This document shows, one piece after another, positions 44,618 to 58,142 of a stretch of DNA of 64,000 nt. The translations under genes and the position numbers were made by a program. The stretch comes from Amphibalanus amphitrite (Eukaryota > Arthropoda > Thecostraca > Balanomorpha > Balanidae). The DNA is taken from positions 558,001-622,000 of the forward strand of contig NW_024881845.1 of NCBI RefSeq assembly GCF_019059575.1. The letters run 5' to 3'. Under the pieces are notes generated by a model that saw nothing but the letters and a program-made list of their open reading frames with translations, was not told where the DNA came from and did no database searches. The number at the start of each line of letters is the position of its first letter. Within the stretch, counting starts at the first letter, position 1.

Positions 44618-47196
44618 AGACATCTGAAACCTACAATCGAAATCGTGGCTTCATTCAAACGCATGAGAACATCACCGAGATTGCGATTTGCGACTTCTTC
44701 TCAGGAATCTTCTCAGGAAGCCGAAGGCCTCACATACCTACACCCCATGTCAGCGCCTATTAGCAAGTTTCTCTTAGTCCAACGGGTGTGTGGTTTGGGT
44801 ATGGTTATTACTTATTGGTTCAAGCGTGTTCATCGTCGGAAAACCTCTATAAAGTTGTTTTCTGACACTGCCACACCGGTTGAACTGAATAAGAAATATT
44901 TTGCTATCATGAATATGCCGGTGTCCGTGTATGTGAATGTTCCTACCAACAAATTTGGAACAAGTCCCGGCCCCTTGATGACGTCTCAGGGTCGATTTTG
45001 TTAGATCCTATCGAGGCAAATTTCGACGTCACAACTCACAGATGACAGACGTGAGTTGTTAGCCACCAACCTCGAATAGCCGCCAAAAACAGAGCTTTAG
45101 AGATAAATGCAAGTTACGACATATATTTTGACATATATTTTGTTTGAAGAAAGTCAAGTTTTGTGTTGACCTCAGTTGACCTCGAGTGACCTTTGGTTGA
45201 CTTCGACATATGAAAGGTATTAGGTACATGCTGTTTTCGTAACCACTGAACACGAGTCTGGCATCCATTTTCCCCTGAGCATTCATTTAGAGCCTCAGGC
45301 TAGCAAAAATGGCTGAATTATCATGGTTGACTTGAATCAGTGAAATAGCCTCTAACAAAGATATTCTTACATAACCTTGACCTCGGGGCAGCCTTGTACC
45401 TATCGTAACAAGAACCACACATATGGACCTTCTTCAAAATATTTCAGAACATTTTAGGCTTAAGCATACAAGATATAGGTACGAAAAATGTAAAGTTTGA
45501 GGTCAATTTTGATTTTTGAGTATGACATTGTCCTTTATCTTGGTTTTCTTGTCCTTTTAAAAGTTCCTTACAGGCAAACGATCTCTCCCCGGATGAATGG
45601 CAGACAGGCAGACGGACAGACGGACAGATGGACTGACGTACTGACGGACAAACATACAGACGGACAGGCAGACAAACCTCAGTAGACAGTGTAAGACGCG
45701 AGCCCTACATTCTGGACTCTGGCCCAGTTCTTCGTTGGTATTGTACAGCGCTGCCATCTACAGCTCTGGTTACTGCTATGCCCAATAGATGGCAGAAGTT
45801 TTACCTGCTGAGTGCCGATCTTGCTAGGAGCTGAGCCACGCAGTTTGGCGGGTCTCTGCGTTAATATCACCCAGTAGCCCAGTCTAGGAGCAGCGTCGGG
45901 CAGTAGCATAGTCAAGGAGCTTCCATCCCTCACAATTATTTCGTCATTTGAGGCATCTGGTAAAAAGAAGCACACTCATAAGACTCGGTGCCTCCCATGC
46001 CCCTTGTTGTCATGTAGCTTATCCGGTTTGTTCGCCTGGTGCCTGGTGGTGGAGTCATGCAGCGACAGTTCAGAGCCTGGTGCTAGGTGGCTCTGGCGCT
46101 CCCTTTCGGCGCACCCCGATTTGACAAACCAGTGGGGGATAGGTAAAGAAACCAAAAGCACAAACCATGCCTTGTAACTTGATGTGTAGGGATCAGATAT
46201 GGCATGTACCATATACCTATGGTAAGAATAATGTTTATTGATATATCGAAACATTTTTCTGTTTTAAATATATTTCACGACTTATTTGACTTAAGATTTC
46301 AGGCATACCCATTTCGTATCAGAATGTTCAAGTAAGGTGGGATAACAGCATTATCCATAAACATAAATAATACGTATTTTTATTATCTGTAGGTACTCTG
46401 TCTAAAGAGGCAAAAATGGCACTATGTAAGCATGTAACGCTATCGATATCGCCAAGGCCGACAAATCTAAAAAAGGATATCGTAATTCGTAAAACGTGGG
46501 ATATGTGCAAATGAAGGATTAACACGAAAGAAAGGTAATAACCGTACAAACAACACTTTACTATGCACGTCAATGCAAAATGTCGTTCACCACGAGAAAA
46601 GGGAATCGGAAGCAGCACAGTGGTAAGATCTGGTAGCCACGGATCAATAATACTGCCGTATACGCTCTAATGGACTCCAGAAAAGCAAATCAACAAATCT
46701 CTTCAGCTTACTTTCCTTTTAGATGCCACCAAGCAACATAAGAACTGATATTACCAAGGTTCTTCTACCCGGTAATTGGGAATTGAAACACAGACGTTTG
46801 CTTACAATGTAATACGCATTGGTTGATTAACTAATTAAATGCAGGCATTCGGCACGCAATGATGACAGCCCCAATGATGACAAAAAAAGACGATTTACGC
46901 GCCATCTCAGCTGTGATTGCGCATGTCTCGTGAATGTGTAGATTTGACCGTGAACACCTTCGTTTTGTCACGGGAACCGACAGAGAAAGAGCCCTGTGCT
47001 TTATCGGTTTGTTTGTGCGGCATTAATAGTGGCATAAATTGTCATGGACGCAGCGCAGCCATGGGTGTCGCCAAAGCCGCAAAAGATAGTTCATTCAACG
47101 CCAGCCATTTGGAGCAATTTAATAGGGATGGTTGGGATCAGACCGGCCATTTGAGAGAAATGATATGCTAATTGGTTAATATTTAGGTGGTGCACA
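44618..47196. other. 3' flank of the CUB gene and GGTCA-containing sequence
   Basis: The first few hundred bases would include the 3' untranslated region; no clear AATAAA is close to the stop. GGTCA/TGACC motifs recur at 45.15-45.52 kb. ORFs here are short and unrecognised. Confidence 0.45.
45594..45677 (+). repeat. (GACGGACA)n-type microsatellite
   Basis: Imperfect tandem CAGA/GGAC tetramers (CAGACGGACAGACGGACAGA and similar) over about 84 bases. Frames across it on both strands are cysteine- or threonine-rich artefacts. Confidence 0.85.
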
Positions 47197-47335
47197 TAGG
47201 CGGCGGAACAGGGAGGGCACCGGGGCACCGTGCCCCCCTTTGATTTTGGCATTTTAACATTAGCCCTATGGGCGTTGCATGGAAAGAATGGAACCAAAAG
47301 TCGGCAGCGCCCCCCCCCCCCCACCTTAATTGAAG
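47197..47335. mobile_element. Truncated or solo hAT end
   Basis: CATAGGCGGCGGAAC followed by GGGCACCGGGGCACCGTGCCCCCC matches the left end of the element at 25868. No matching right end (GTTCCGCCGCCTATG) occurs downstream in the window, so this is a truncated copy. A C-run near 47310-47323 may mark its far side. Confidence 0.7.
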
Positions 47336-50300
47336 GTGTTTCGCCGCTACTGCTGGTGCATCGACACTGTCAGCGTGAGGAACGCTAAGATTCGCTATTT
47401 TGGCTTGGATAAGATGTAAGAATTGATGCGGCGTAAAAATAAGTTGAAGAAGTGAGTAGACAGCTTTGACCATGGCCCTGGCATTGTAAACCATCTTTAC
47501 ACTACATAGAGATGATCAAATATATTTCTAACTTCGGCAAAATTGCTCAAATATCCTTAAAAAAGCATTCTGCTTAAACAAAACACCACTATCATTCATC
47601 ATCATCTTCTCAGCTGTCATGGAGATTTATTTGAGAGAAAGTCTATCATAGTCCCATGGTTTTAATGGTCCTATAAGGTCCCTTATATTCTAGAGAGTCA
47701 ATTTTGGCTGCGCTTTTGTTATACATCCAACAGGTCAGCAGCGGAACTGGTTACTCACGAGAGGCCTCTATTTGATGTTTATTGCTCTCATTATATTAAC
47801 CGAAAAACTTCTCCGCTGTCGTTAGTCATACGAGCTGTTGCAGGCGGCAACCCCCTTCTGAGTCTGCTAATGCTATCCACAGCATCCCATCTTCATCAGG
47901 AAGAGTCCGCCCTCACAGCGGGCCATTCATTAGGGGCCAGGGATTCGGACCGACGCAACGGAGTAAATCGTCTTACGAAGGTTGAGCCTCCAGCCACTGC
48001 AGTTACCATGAGTTGTTTTGTCCTCATTTCGACTACGTCTTTGTGACGATAATATAATTGTTGTCCGTTCTCTCGTCGAAGAGCGCTGCCTCCATGATAA
48101 TGTCAGGTTCCTGATGCCATGTTGATCTGTCATAGCAATCTCACACTGGTGAGCAATCGCTGACTTCTATATGTACAACTGAATCGGAATCATTTTTGTT
48201 ATCTAGCTGAAACAAAATATAATACCTGCCTAACACGTAAGAAGCAAATAGATGTACTTTTTGTGTGCTATAAACTTGTGCTAGCAATACATAACTCGCA
48301 TTGGGGTGCAATCCATTTGACTTAACATAGCTTGGTGGGGTCTATTTTCGCCAGGCCTGAGCAGACGAGTGCGGGGTGAATGAAATTCGATCGAGAACCC
48401 CCGATTACGCAGCGACATTCAGAGGACAGTTCTATTAGCGCCACATATTTAGTGCCACAGGTCTATCAAAGACCAGCAAAGCCCATGCTACTTGCTACGT
48501 AACGCTCAACTTACTACAGGCGCCCTTACGAACCACAAGCCAAGCCACAAGCCATCCCGCCAGAAGTCTTGCCATATCGAACAATGGCTTGAATTTGACT
48601 AATCATCTGGAGTCTGATGCGTACTCGTACATGCGTAATGCATTGTGCACTCTCAGTATATACATTGTGGGTACTGCACCGATTTCCAACAATGTCAGAC
48701 ATGTTAGCACTGCCGTTAGTTAGCACAATTGCGTCAGCATTGCTCGTTCCAAATAGCACAATCTGGAAAATAAGGCCGCCAACAACGCAATTATTACATC
48801 GTTCAATTTCTGTTGATGTTCTAAATTGTTGGTGCAATATTCGAAATGCTACATGTCGCTGTCCCCATATTGTTTAATTATCTCTGTTTTCGACCAGGGG
48901 AATTAAAATGTTTCACGTAAAAAACAAAATTAATTGCAAATTGCAGCATAACACAAGAAATTCCGAGCACCATAATAATGAAGAGCTTCAGAATGTGAGT
49001 TATTGCTACTATATCTGTGCAATGTTATGCAAGTTAGCAGGGTTGTCCCCTACTAGAATAAGTCTTCGGGAATGCCTTCGAAAGCATACCAACACAATAT
49101 CATACCTTGGTAGTTGCAACTGACAACGCAGTACTTACTTACCTCTAAGCATTTCACACTCACATTCCACCACTGATACATAAAGAATGCAGTTACATTT
49201 ACGTCGTTTGTCACAAGCTGCAAATCATTTGGTGCAGAGCGCTAATGTCTAGTGCGACCGGCTCAAACGAACTGCAATGCTCCTCACCCAGCGGCAGACG
49301 TCGGGTCTACACAGTCGGGGCCCAGCCCGAGGACTGGGTACCGATGTCTTAGGTTGTTGAACAGAACGTACATATATGCCTTGTCAGCGGACTGTAACCC
49401 GATCCGTGACGCTACAGGCGACCGATGTACCTACAGCTACTCGAAATGTCGCACTGGTCAACGGAGAAGCGTTTAATGAGGCCGTTAAATGTTCATGCAA
49501 GTTCAACACGTCTTGGTTTCAGTTTGAGTTTTATGCGTACCTGCGTTCAAGGTTGTTTGCGTCGTTAACTCGGTGCTGTTTAATTAGTCACCACAGTTTG
49601 AGTTAGGTATTAAATGCACTTATGCAATCGCGATGGCATGATGAATGGACGAAAAAAAGCAGCGCTTTCATAACTTTATTACATAAGCCATTGCCTATTA
49701 CTGACCATATAAACTCAGTGACATGCTGGACATAATGTCAGTTTGTAGGATTAGTTGGAAACATGAAATCACTCACTTTCCCAAAATTATGGGCTATGTA
49801 CTAAACTTCTATGCTTCATGAACTTTGTTTCATCGTTTGAAGCTGAAGTAATTTGTTGTGAAACAAAGCCAGGCAAAGGAGAGCGGTTCCGTTTCAAAAT
49901 GCAAGTGTTTTCAACATGCAGAATGTTATAATTTTCTAAAAATTCTAACATTGTTCAGCCATGCGTCGTGTAAAAGTCAAAGTAGTACTTAAATTTCTAC
50001 CGAAGTCTTTACTTTCAATTGAATTATGCGCAATAGCAACATAGGGCATATTTCACAGGGAGAGGATGGAAAAGCTAAATATCAGCAATGTGAGAAGTTC
50101 TATATCAGCAGGCGTCGACAATCAGGAATGAGTCGTAGACGTTCTTTTACGATGGGTCTGAAAATGAGAACGTCTAGTATCCCAAGTACGGTGTTTACTG
50201 AAATTTATTACGACATACCACAACTAAAACCCTCGGTCGCAGACGCGTTACCATGGGTCCCTGGTGTGATCAGGGCGCTGGTAATTTCCAAGCTGCAGGG

Positions 50301-52648
50301 TTGGCACTTTCCCGCACATTTACTCCGCCTGGACCGTTTGACTTCACAGTGTAATTAGCCACTGGGACTCATCAGCAATTAGCGGTCCAGTTGTGCAGCC
50401 ACCACGGCGTGTGACACGAAACACCCGGGTCACACGTCACAAGTCCATAACGCCCAGCAAACAGCGCTCGCTTCTCAGCGGCGCATCTGGGGCGTTCTCA
50501 GGAGCGCGCTTAGGACGTTCTCAGGGCGCCTCGGGGACGCTTGGGACTTTCCAGGGGCACTTTCAAGGTGTTCTCCAGTGCGTTACGGTCCGGTCACTCA
50601 TAGGCCATCGCTGCTTTGTGCCAGGACTGTTGGTGAGGGAACAAGTGAGCGCAGTGTGCTCTGTTCTGTTGAAGGCGGGGGCGGCGGGCGGGTACAGACG
50701 GACGCTCTCACCCTCTCGCAGTCCCTCTCAATCTCTCCCAGCCACCCCGGTCGGCCGAGCAATTGAGAGACCGCTGGGGGTCCTCGGCGGCCGCGGGGGC
50801 TCCGGGCGCCGCCAGGAAAACACCGTGATTAGAGCCGATTAAGCATTGGGGGCGCCAATAACGAGCGCGGCCGGCCATTTTTACCGATGATGGACGCGCT
50901 CGGCGGAGACAGACGCTCTCCGAGCTCTGATTGTGTCCGGAGTTTGTTGGTTTCCGGGAATGGGCCCGTTCGGTTTTTGTGCGCGCCCGCGGGCGGCCGA
51001 CGCCTCGCTCCGTGGTGAGAAACTGGTGGGCGCTGCCCGCCTCTGCCGCGGGCCCTGGCGCCGCGCAGTCACTCCTGTGATTAAGTCATTGCCGTCGCCG
51101 TGTGCGCACCGGCCGCGGGCGGCGGCGGTGGCCGGACGCGCGCGCGTGAGGCGTCACCATTGTCATGCAGAGCGATGAGCCTGCGCACGTGCTCATAACG
51201 CGCCGGAAAGGCCGGTTCGGGACGGCTGATGGGCGCTGACTCCTGACCGGGCCGCGGGCGCCGAGTGGGGGAGGTTTTTACAGGTGCTGGTTACCGGTGG
51301 TGTCATTTACCACACCGGGCGCGTTGGACGGTGGTGGTGGAAAAGGTGGTGCTGCTGACCTGACTTGGTTACCAAAATCTCTACCGTCATGAGAGATGGT
51401 GCAAGGTGAAGATGACCTCTTCCCACAACACAAGCCCGCGGTGTCGGACGCGGTGACAATCCCACCGCTTGTCCCCAGATCGTGACGTCACGGTCAATCT
51501 CGGCCGATCGTCCGGAGCGCGGTGCACTTTTTCATCGTCGTTTTTATGGTCATGGAACGCGGCCGATCGGAGCTGTTTGAAGCTGGCCCGTGGCCAGCTC
51601 TGTCCGTGCACAATAGACCCACCCGGGCCAGCGGGCCGGCCACGTGAAATATGGCGACGCCGTTATCGGTGTATCTCTGCGCGCTGCACAGCGTTTACCT
51701 CTGATTGTGTTGACCCGGTGACCTGGGCTGACCCGGCCGGCGATCGGGGCATCTGGTCGCAGTTAGTCACCGCGCCGCCGCTCGCTGACGGCCCGGTGCG
51801 GCCCGTGTGATTAATTCGGCCCGGCCGTGATTACGTGTTAAGTGCGCTCTAATCACGGGTGTGCCGAACTGGTGCCGTGATGGCGTATTGTTCCGTGTTT
51901 ACCGGCGTAATTTGTGTCCGGCGGAGGACGGCGGCGGTTCACTGTGAGTGATGACAGCCGGCGGACGGCGCTCTGCCAAACGCCGTCCGAGAAAACGGTC
52001 AGTGTGCACCCCGAATGCATTGTTCAAACGCACATCATATTGCCTGACATGTGGGTTGGACTAGGCCAGATAGGCTGAAGATACATGGCCAATGTTTCAC
52101 CATATCTCAAACGCAAATGTGCGTCAAGTCAGTAGAGTGAATATTTTAAAGTTTTAGGCTTGCGGGCAATTGGTATTACAATTGCTTCGTCAAATGCTTG
52201 CACGCTTGGTTCATTGTGTCATGCGTGCAATTCGATGTAAACAGATGATTCTGATTACTTTGGAAGAAGATATGCGTACGTTATCGCTGAGATCGCTGTC
52301 TATCATGGCTAACTGACTCTCTTTCACACAAAACTATGCATATTTTCTGCAGGATTAAAAAAAAGATGATTCATGCGCTTCTGATTCACTTTGGGTGCAT
52401 ACTTCGGTAAGAGTAAATTTTGCGTACGTATTTTGATCTAAATTTACCCTACATGAAACGTTTTGTTTGCGAAGTTCTTAAAGTATTCCCAAATTATGAG
52501 AACAAGAGTCATCGATAACAGAATGGGCTTCCAGAAATTGATAGTTATACCGTAGTGTTAGAACTTTTGCTTTCAGGCTATTTTTTGTGTCACAACCCAT
52601 TCGATATAAGTAATCTTATTATTTTGACAAAACTGTCGAAATTTTGCA
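47336..52648. other. Mostly single-copy-looking DNA with a GC-rich island (50.4-51.9 kb)
   Basis: The island is CpG-rich and could be a promoter or first-exon region of a gene outside my recognition; no start codon with convincing protein follows. The 110-codon frame at 50026-50358 and 149-codon frame at 50393-50842 have no identifiable domain. 52.0-52.6 kb is AT-rich. Confidence 0.45.
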
Positions 52649-52652
52649 TTAA

Positions 52653-53865
52653 CCCGCGACCGCCTGGGGGGGGTCGGATCCGACCCCCCCCCCTCCGTTT
52701 TTCTTGAATAACTCATGCACCACTTTCGCTATCTACTTGAAACTTGGCATACCTTCTCCCTTATCAATTTGACGTCTCCTGTGCAATTTTTAAGAAAAAA
52801 TTTCCAATTTTTTTTTAGATATATCGATTTTAGTGATGTAACTACATGGCGTTTTTAGTCAAAAAGTGGTAAATGTTTAAAAAATCGCCAAAAATCAGGG
52901 TTTAAAGCAAATTGCAAATTAAGGACAAGAAAAGACGCAGCTCAACGAGTTCTTTAAGATGGCTATCTCGGATTTTCTATAAAATGCGTTTTATACCCCT
53001 AAAAATTCAAAAAACTATATTTTTTTGAAAACAGCTAATAAAATCCAAAATTTTGGGAATTTCAAAAAAAAACGGAATATATGTTGTAGAGCTCTATTAG
53101 AACATTAGATGCCCCAAATTTCAACTTTCTATCTTGATTTTTGACCCCCAAATTGTAAAAAATAGCTCCAACATGCATAGGGCATGGTGACGTCATAAGC
53201 ATTTTCGTGAATTAGAGGCACTTCTGAACATCGCATGTGAAAACAAATGGCACCACTAGATTCCTGGGACAAAGCTCGTCTAGAAAAGTGCATTTTTATG
53301 TCAAAAATAAAAAGTTGAAAAATTGACTTTTTTTCTTAGCCCTCGTTTAGTTATGTATGGTATAAACGATTTTTTATGCTTTCAATGCACACTTATCACC
53401 AGCACAGTGACTTGGGGTCACATATAACCATTACCATCGGATTCGGCGTGAAAAATAAGCCATAAAACATGTGTCGCACGCCCATGTAGCAGAAATTGAA
53501 AACCGTGACCTTTCGTGACCTGACCTGACCTTGACCCGTACTTAGTATGACCCCTATACGCACATGGTACCTTCACTAGGCCTTTGAGGTCATTTTTGGT
53601 GAGTTTCGAGCAGCAGCTATCGATTCCGCTGTCCGTAAGCCTAATCATGCAAAACCCCTGAATTTGACCTTTAACCTGACCTTGACCCGAAAGTTGACCT
53701 CAATCTTAAAATCTTAAGAGTGCTTTGGGAAGGTCTCGTAGAGACCTTTCGAACGCCGCCTCGCGGGGCTCGATACGACCATTGGTTCTCGAGATAACAG
53801 GGGGGGGGTCGGATCCGACCCCCCCAGGCTGTCGTGGGTACGGAAATAGCCCAGGCGGTGCCGGG
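52653..53865. mobile_element. piggyBac-like TTAA element G
   Basis: Flanked by TTAA (52649-52652, 53866-53869). The ends CCCGCGACCGCCTGGG and (inward) CCCGGCACCGCCTGGG match at 14 of 16. Both ends contain GGGGGTCGGATCCGACCCCC, a hairpin-forming G/C tract. TGACC motifs cluster near 53.5-53.7 kb. No transposase. Confidence 0.85.
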
Positions 53866-53869
53866 TTAA

Positions 53870-56800
53870 AACGCTGCTGCTGTATATAAGCTTCTGTAAC
53901 TTGCAGTTCTGTAACAATTGCTTTGTACCGGGACGAGCGGATGTGTTGGGCTACAGCCTTCTGTACTCATTCAACAGCAGACTGTGTAAGCAATTCTCAC
54001 CGTTACCGCCGCTACTTAGCAGCAAATGTGCCACAAACGGGCTCCGCCCGCATATAAACCACAACAAATGGTTCATTTAAATCACGTTTGATGGCTGGTG
54101 TTAATAGTAAATTGTCTTTATGTTGTGCAGATGGCAGGAAATTGTTCAATTATGTTTAAGGTATATTCTCAAGAGGCTCATCTGACACATGAGACGTAAC
54201 ACAGCTGTTAGATAATGCTTCTTAGCTTAGTGCAAAGTACCGAGAACTGTTGAAAAACTTATAGTGTAATCTTATCTTACATGCCGACGGGGGCAATCAA
54301 CCTAAACACTAAACAGGAATGTGTGTAAATCTACTCTCGCTACTTTGTAGAACATTCAGAAAGTATGTAATCGCAAAATGTAGTTAATCTCAAATCGGCA
54401 ATTATCTATAAAAGATAACCCAAAAGCAAACAACCAAGGTAAGTAGGGAAAACTATGACACGTAACCATGTACTCAGGCCAGAGTCCATATATGCAAAAC
54501 TATATACCTATAGTCAGGGACCCGCTACCCATCACCCCACATGGACCTGAAGGCCGGAGGTGCCGCACAAATTAAGATGAGCATATCTCAGATCACGCGA
54601 GCTACAGAGCGCCTGAGAGTATAGATAGCGCCATATACTTCTGCCAACTGTTGCTATTGCTGCAGTACATATGTGTTCCAAATCATCTTCATTTAAATTC
54701 AAACACCAAAGGCATGGCTGCACAAAAATTGCCTGGAAACTAAGTGCAGCCCGTTCGGCCATATTGAAAATGTAACACCTGCTTTTTTGTCGGTGAACTC
54801 CATGCATTTTTTTTTATAACTATTCAGTGATTACATTTTTTAGCCATCACTCTGAACCTATTCCCATTCTGCACAGCTGATTTGCAAATTATTATTCTGT
54901 CGTTGCAAACCTATGACATAAGGTATTTGACACTAATGCGCCAATAAATTGCTCCCAACCCATCATGAAATCAAATTGTTTTCAACATATCATCATCCTG
55001 TCAGCAGTCATATTTTGTGGAAATATTGAGCTCGTAAACGTAAGGCGTTACTACATAGATCAAGAGCGACAAAATGGCATTTCCCACTTGGACCGTGTTT
55101 TCATGAAGAACGTAACTTATGTTCTAACTTCTATTTCAATGTCTCACGTGTAAAATTTGCATTTTAATTATTGACCTTAAGGCGCTGCACCTTTTTCAAC
55201 AGAAACAAACGCTGAAGTGTGTAAAATGACCTTTGATAGATGTGGGAAACTTTTCAAATGTGTTTGGCACGACATGCGTTCGTCGTGTGAAATGGAATAA
55301 CACCTATGCGGAACATAGCACAGGATGTCTTTTTCTGGCGTGATGACACCATATATCACTGGTTACTGCCCCTGGCGCATTTTGTATGGTTATGTAAGTA
55401 TTCCCATGTATGTACACCTTTTAGCTAATAACGGTAGGGAACGATCGATAAGGTGATTCGCAACAAAAACCATAAACGCAGCAATCCTAGACAATTTCAG
55501 TAGTTTAAAGTGTCCTTTCCGAAAAAAGTCTGACCGAAATGGTGACCACCACTAATAAACGCCCCTGGTCTCCCCCTCCCTCACTGAAGATTCCCTATAT
55601 CAGACTCCGGCTCCCACTATCGCATTCTTCGTCGTCTCAGCTCCACGTCTTCCCTTCCGACGTCTGCCGCAAAATTAAAACTCCGGCAGCCATGTAATAG
55701 AAACGTTGGTACCGCCCCAAATACCAATTACAGAGCGGGGTAATTGTTTAATTTTTGCCCACCGTCGATCGCAGAGTGAGAGAGGTATTTCGCGTTTTTG
55801 TAGGCGTCGCGTCGATGGCGGTCTGTTTTTTGGCGACGCTCTCGACACTCTAATGACAGAGTGTGCCGCTCCGGGGGCGGATCACCGCCTCAGTATCTGG
55901 TGGGGCGCCGTCCGGCAGCATCATCCGCTCAACTGACCTGACCGGTCACCGCGGGTCACGGCAGGGGCACAGAGGTCACAGGGGTCTCCACGGGTCAGCG
56001 ACGGGGTAGTGGGGCTATGTCACAAGGGTTGACGGTGTAGCGTGGGGAATTGAGCGTGGGCGGAGGAGAGCGAGACAGATGTTAGCAGACTGAATTTAAT
56101 TGTTAGCCGCTAGTTTGATTTTGTCTGAAACATTTGACATTTCAGGCTCTTGCTATGTTTCCGCATCCGTTTCCGCCGTTGTTAATGAGTAACATGAGAA
56201 CCACCCTTCTCTCCCACCTAAACACAGCCACAATATCCGTCCTGTCATATTCAACCACTTCCACCCCTCCCCCGCATAGGCCTCTGGTCCACCCCCTAAC
56301 TGGTTCATCCCTCCCCGGGAGCCGACAGAGCGTCAGCCTCAGATCGTGACAGCGCCCCATTTCCCGCCCGGCAGGTTCGTAATGCGACCACCGCCGCTCG
56401 TGATCTACGCACAGCATCGTAACGACTATCAACTTCCAATTACGGAGCGATAGCCGACCGGTGGCGAGGGATGAGTTATATGCCATTGAGACGCCGTGGA
56501 GAGCCGAAAAGTGCCGGTCCCCCGTCGTCGGGGTGGTTGGGAGAACGCTCACTAGATGGCAGGGTGAGCGGAGAGTTTAATAGCTCATGAGGCACGAACC
56601 CGACTCTCCAGCGTTCGTGATCTACCGGAGCGAATTGCAAACTATAAAAGAGCAGCGTGCAACATCTAGATTAACGATAACTCCTGGGACAGTTTTCATT
56701 GCGCGGTCCACTTTCTATTCGTCGGTGAGTTTGCCGGTACGTAACTCGCAGCTAGATCCAATGGAGTTAGCTTGGCGCCCTCTCGGACCTGGCTCGACCT

Positions 56801-57273
56801 AACACCGCTCACGGTGCAATTAGCGATCACTTACTAGCCGCGGGGTATAGCGCAGAGCCTCTGGTTTATGTCTCGGCGTGGCCTGATTAGCTCAGTTTCC
56901 GTCATGGGTCCGTTCACACCGCTCCTCGGAGCAGCGCTGTGGGAACTCACCGGGCGGCGCAGTTCTGCCGCGGAGCGCGCCATTTCCGGTCTGCAATAAT
57001 GGCACGACATGGCAACATCCCGCGGCGGTGTGACGTCACACCCTGCGGGGCAGTGTGCTCCGTGTGTGACGTCACACGCTGGTCCGTTGCCGCCGCTCAG
57101 GGTCGACCTCTGAGGCTCACCACACTCAGTCCTGGGTCACTATGTTCACGGTTGTGAACCATAAATTAGCACTGAAGACTCGGACTTCCTGGCTAGGATG
57201 GTGGCAAACTCTCACGACAGGGCAACTGTGCTGGCACGGAGGCACAACAGTGCAGCTGAATGGTCCATCAGAC
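53870..57273. other. No gene recognised apart from the small ORF at 54965
   Basis: AT-rich to about 55.5 kb, then mixed. The interval 55.55-56.5 kb has CT-rich and CpG-rich patches with TAATTG and AATTAC motifs of homeodomain type, suggestive of regulatory DNA but not proven. Confidence 0.4.
54965..55153 (+). CDS. Possible small secreted peptide ORF, unrecognised
   Basis: A 62-codon frame starts with a hydrophobic leader (MKSNCFQHIIILSAVIFCG) that resembles a signal peptide, followed by a basic, tyrosine-containing stretch and a TAA stop. No cysteine framework, amidation site or family signature is evident, and the surrounding DNA is AT-rich. I see no convincing TATA box directly upstream. 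It could be a chance ORF or the first exon of a secreted protein. Confidence 0.17.
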   Translation: MKSNCFQHIIILSAVIFCGNIELVNVRRYYIDQERQNGISHLDRVFMKNVTYVLTSISMSHV

Positions 57274-57277
57274 TTAA

Positions 57278-58138
57278 AGGTAGTGTGCCAGCTTTCTTGG
57301 ACCGTATGGAGTTAATGGCCCAGATAAGGAGAACCGGATTTTTAGAACTTATCCATACCTTCAAAACTCATGGAAACGTCTTAAATTCTTCAAATTTTGA
57401 GTACCCCAGTGCGAAATTCGCCCCGACGGGTTGTCGGTCGTACCCCAACCACATTTCACACCACTATGAACAATAAATGCACACACTGAAATCGCTATTA
57501 CCGATATGCTCATCCAATCAAGTTTTGATAAACCCGTTCATCATCATCTCCTGCGGTTTCGAACACGCCTGTTAGGTGGCTTCTGATGCTCGTCGAGGTC
57601 GGAATTTCCAAATACGCGTGGTGCGTCGGGCCGCGCGCTCTGACTTCGGCCAAGAAAAATGCGTCAGCTGATCATTGTCATTTCTGCCACTTGCGTGTGG
57701 TGAAATGGGGTCATAACTTATAAGACGGCTTTTTCATATCAATTATTTTACATAAAATCATATTTCAAACCATAAATAATGTTCGACAGCCAAATAAAAG
57801 AAACAATACCAATACGGGCTTACAGTTTAAGGCTCGACATTGTGTTGTCTACGATTAGACAGCTGATAACTCATTCCCGTACGTCGTATGGTCGTAACAC
57901 TATAATGACCTTTGCTTATTGTCACAAGTGCGCCGCATTCGCGATTGTTGCCCGACGCCTGTTTGCAGGTGAGCCCACTACAGTTGTTATACATATCTAA
58001 AAACCGATAAACTTTTAGGCGAAAAAGGCACTATTCCAGGCCCATTTTTGATTTTTTTTTGCGATATTAGGTAAAAACAGAAGCTTCTTATCCTAGGAAA
58101 AATAAAATGGGAAATCTTTCAAAGGTGGCACACTACCT
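57278..58138. mobile_element. TTAA-flanked element, Kolobok- or piggyBac-like
   Basis: Exact 13-bp termini AGGTAGTGTGCCA / TGGCACACTACCT lie between TTAA copies (57274-57277, 58139-58142). TTAA is the target of both piggyBac and Kolobok; the AGG start fits Kolobok better than the CCC start of piggyBac. Short ORFs inside (for example 57779-58000) are not recognisable. 861 bp, non-autonomous. Confidence 0.75.
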
Positions 58139-58142
58139 TTAA

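Noticed and set aside
44645-45004. 119-codon frame after the CUB gene
   Set aside because: Begins inside the likely 3' untranslated region, has no domain and runs into GGTCA-type sequence.
45497-45757. Cysteine/serine-rich and threonine-rich frames
   Set aside because: Artefacts of the GACA/CAGA microsatellite.
57198-57476. 92-codon frame
   Set aside because: It crosses the left terminus of the TTAA element at 57278, so most of it is transposon DNA, with no recognised domain.
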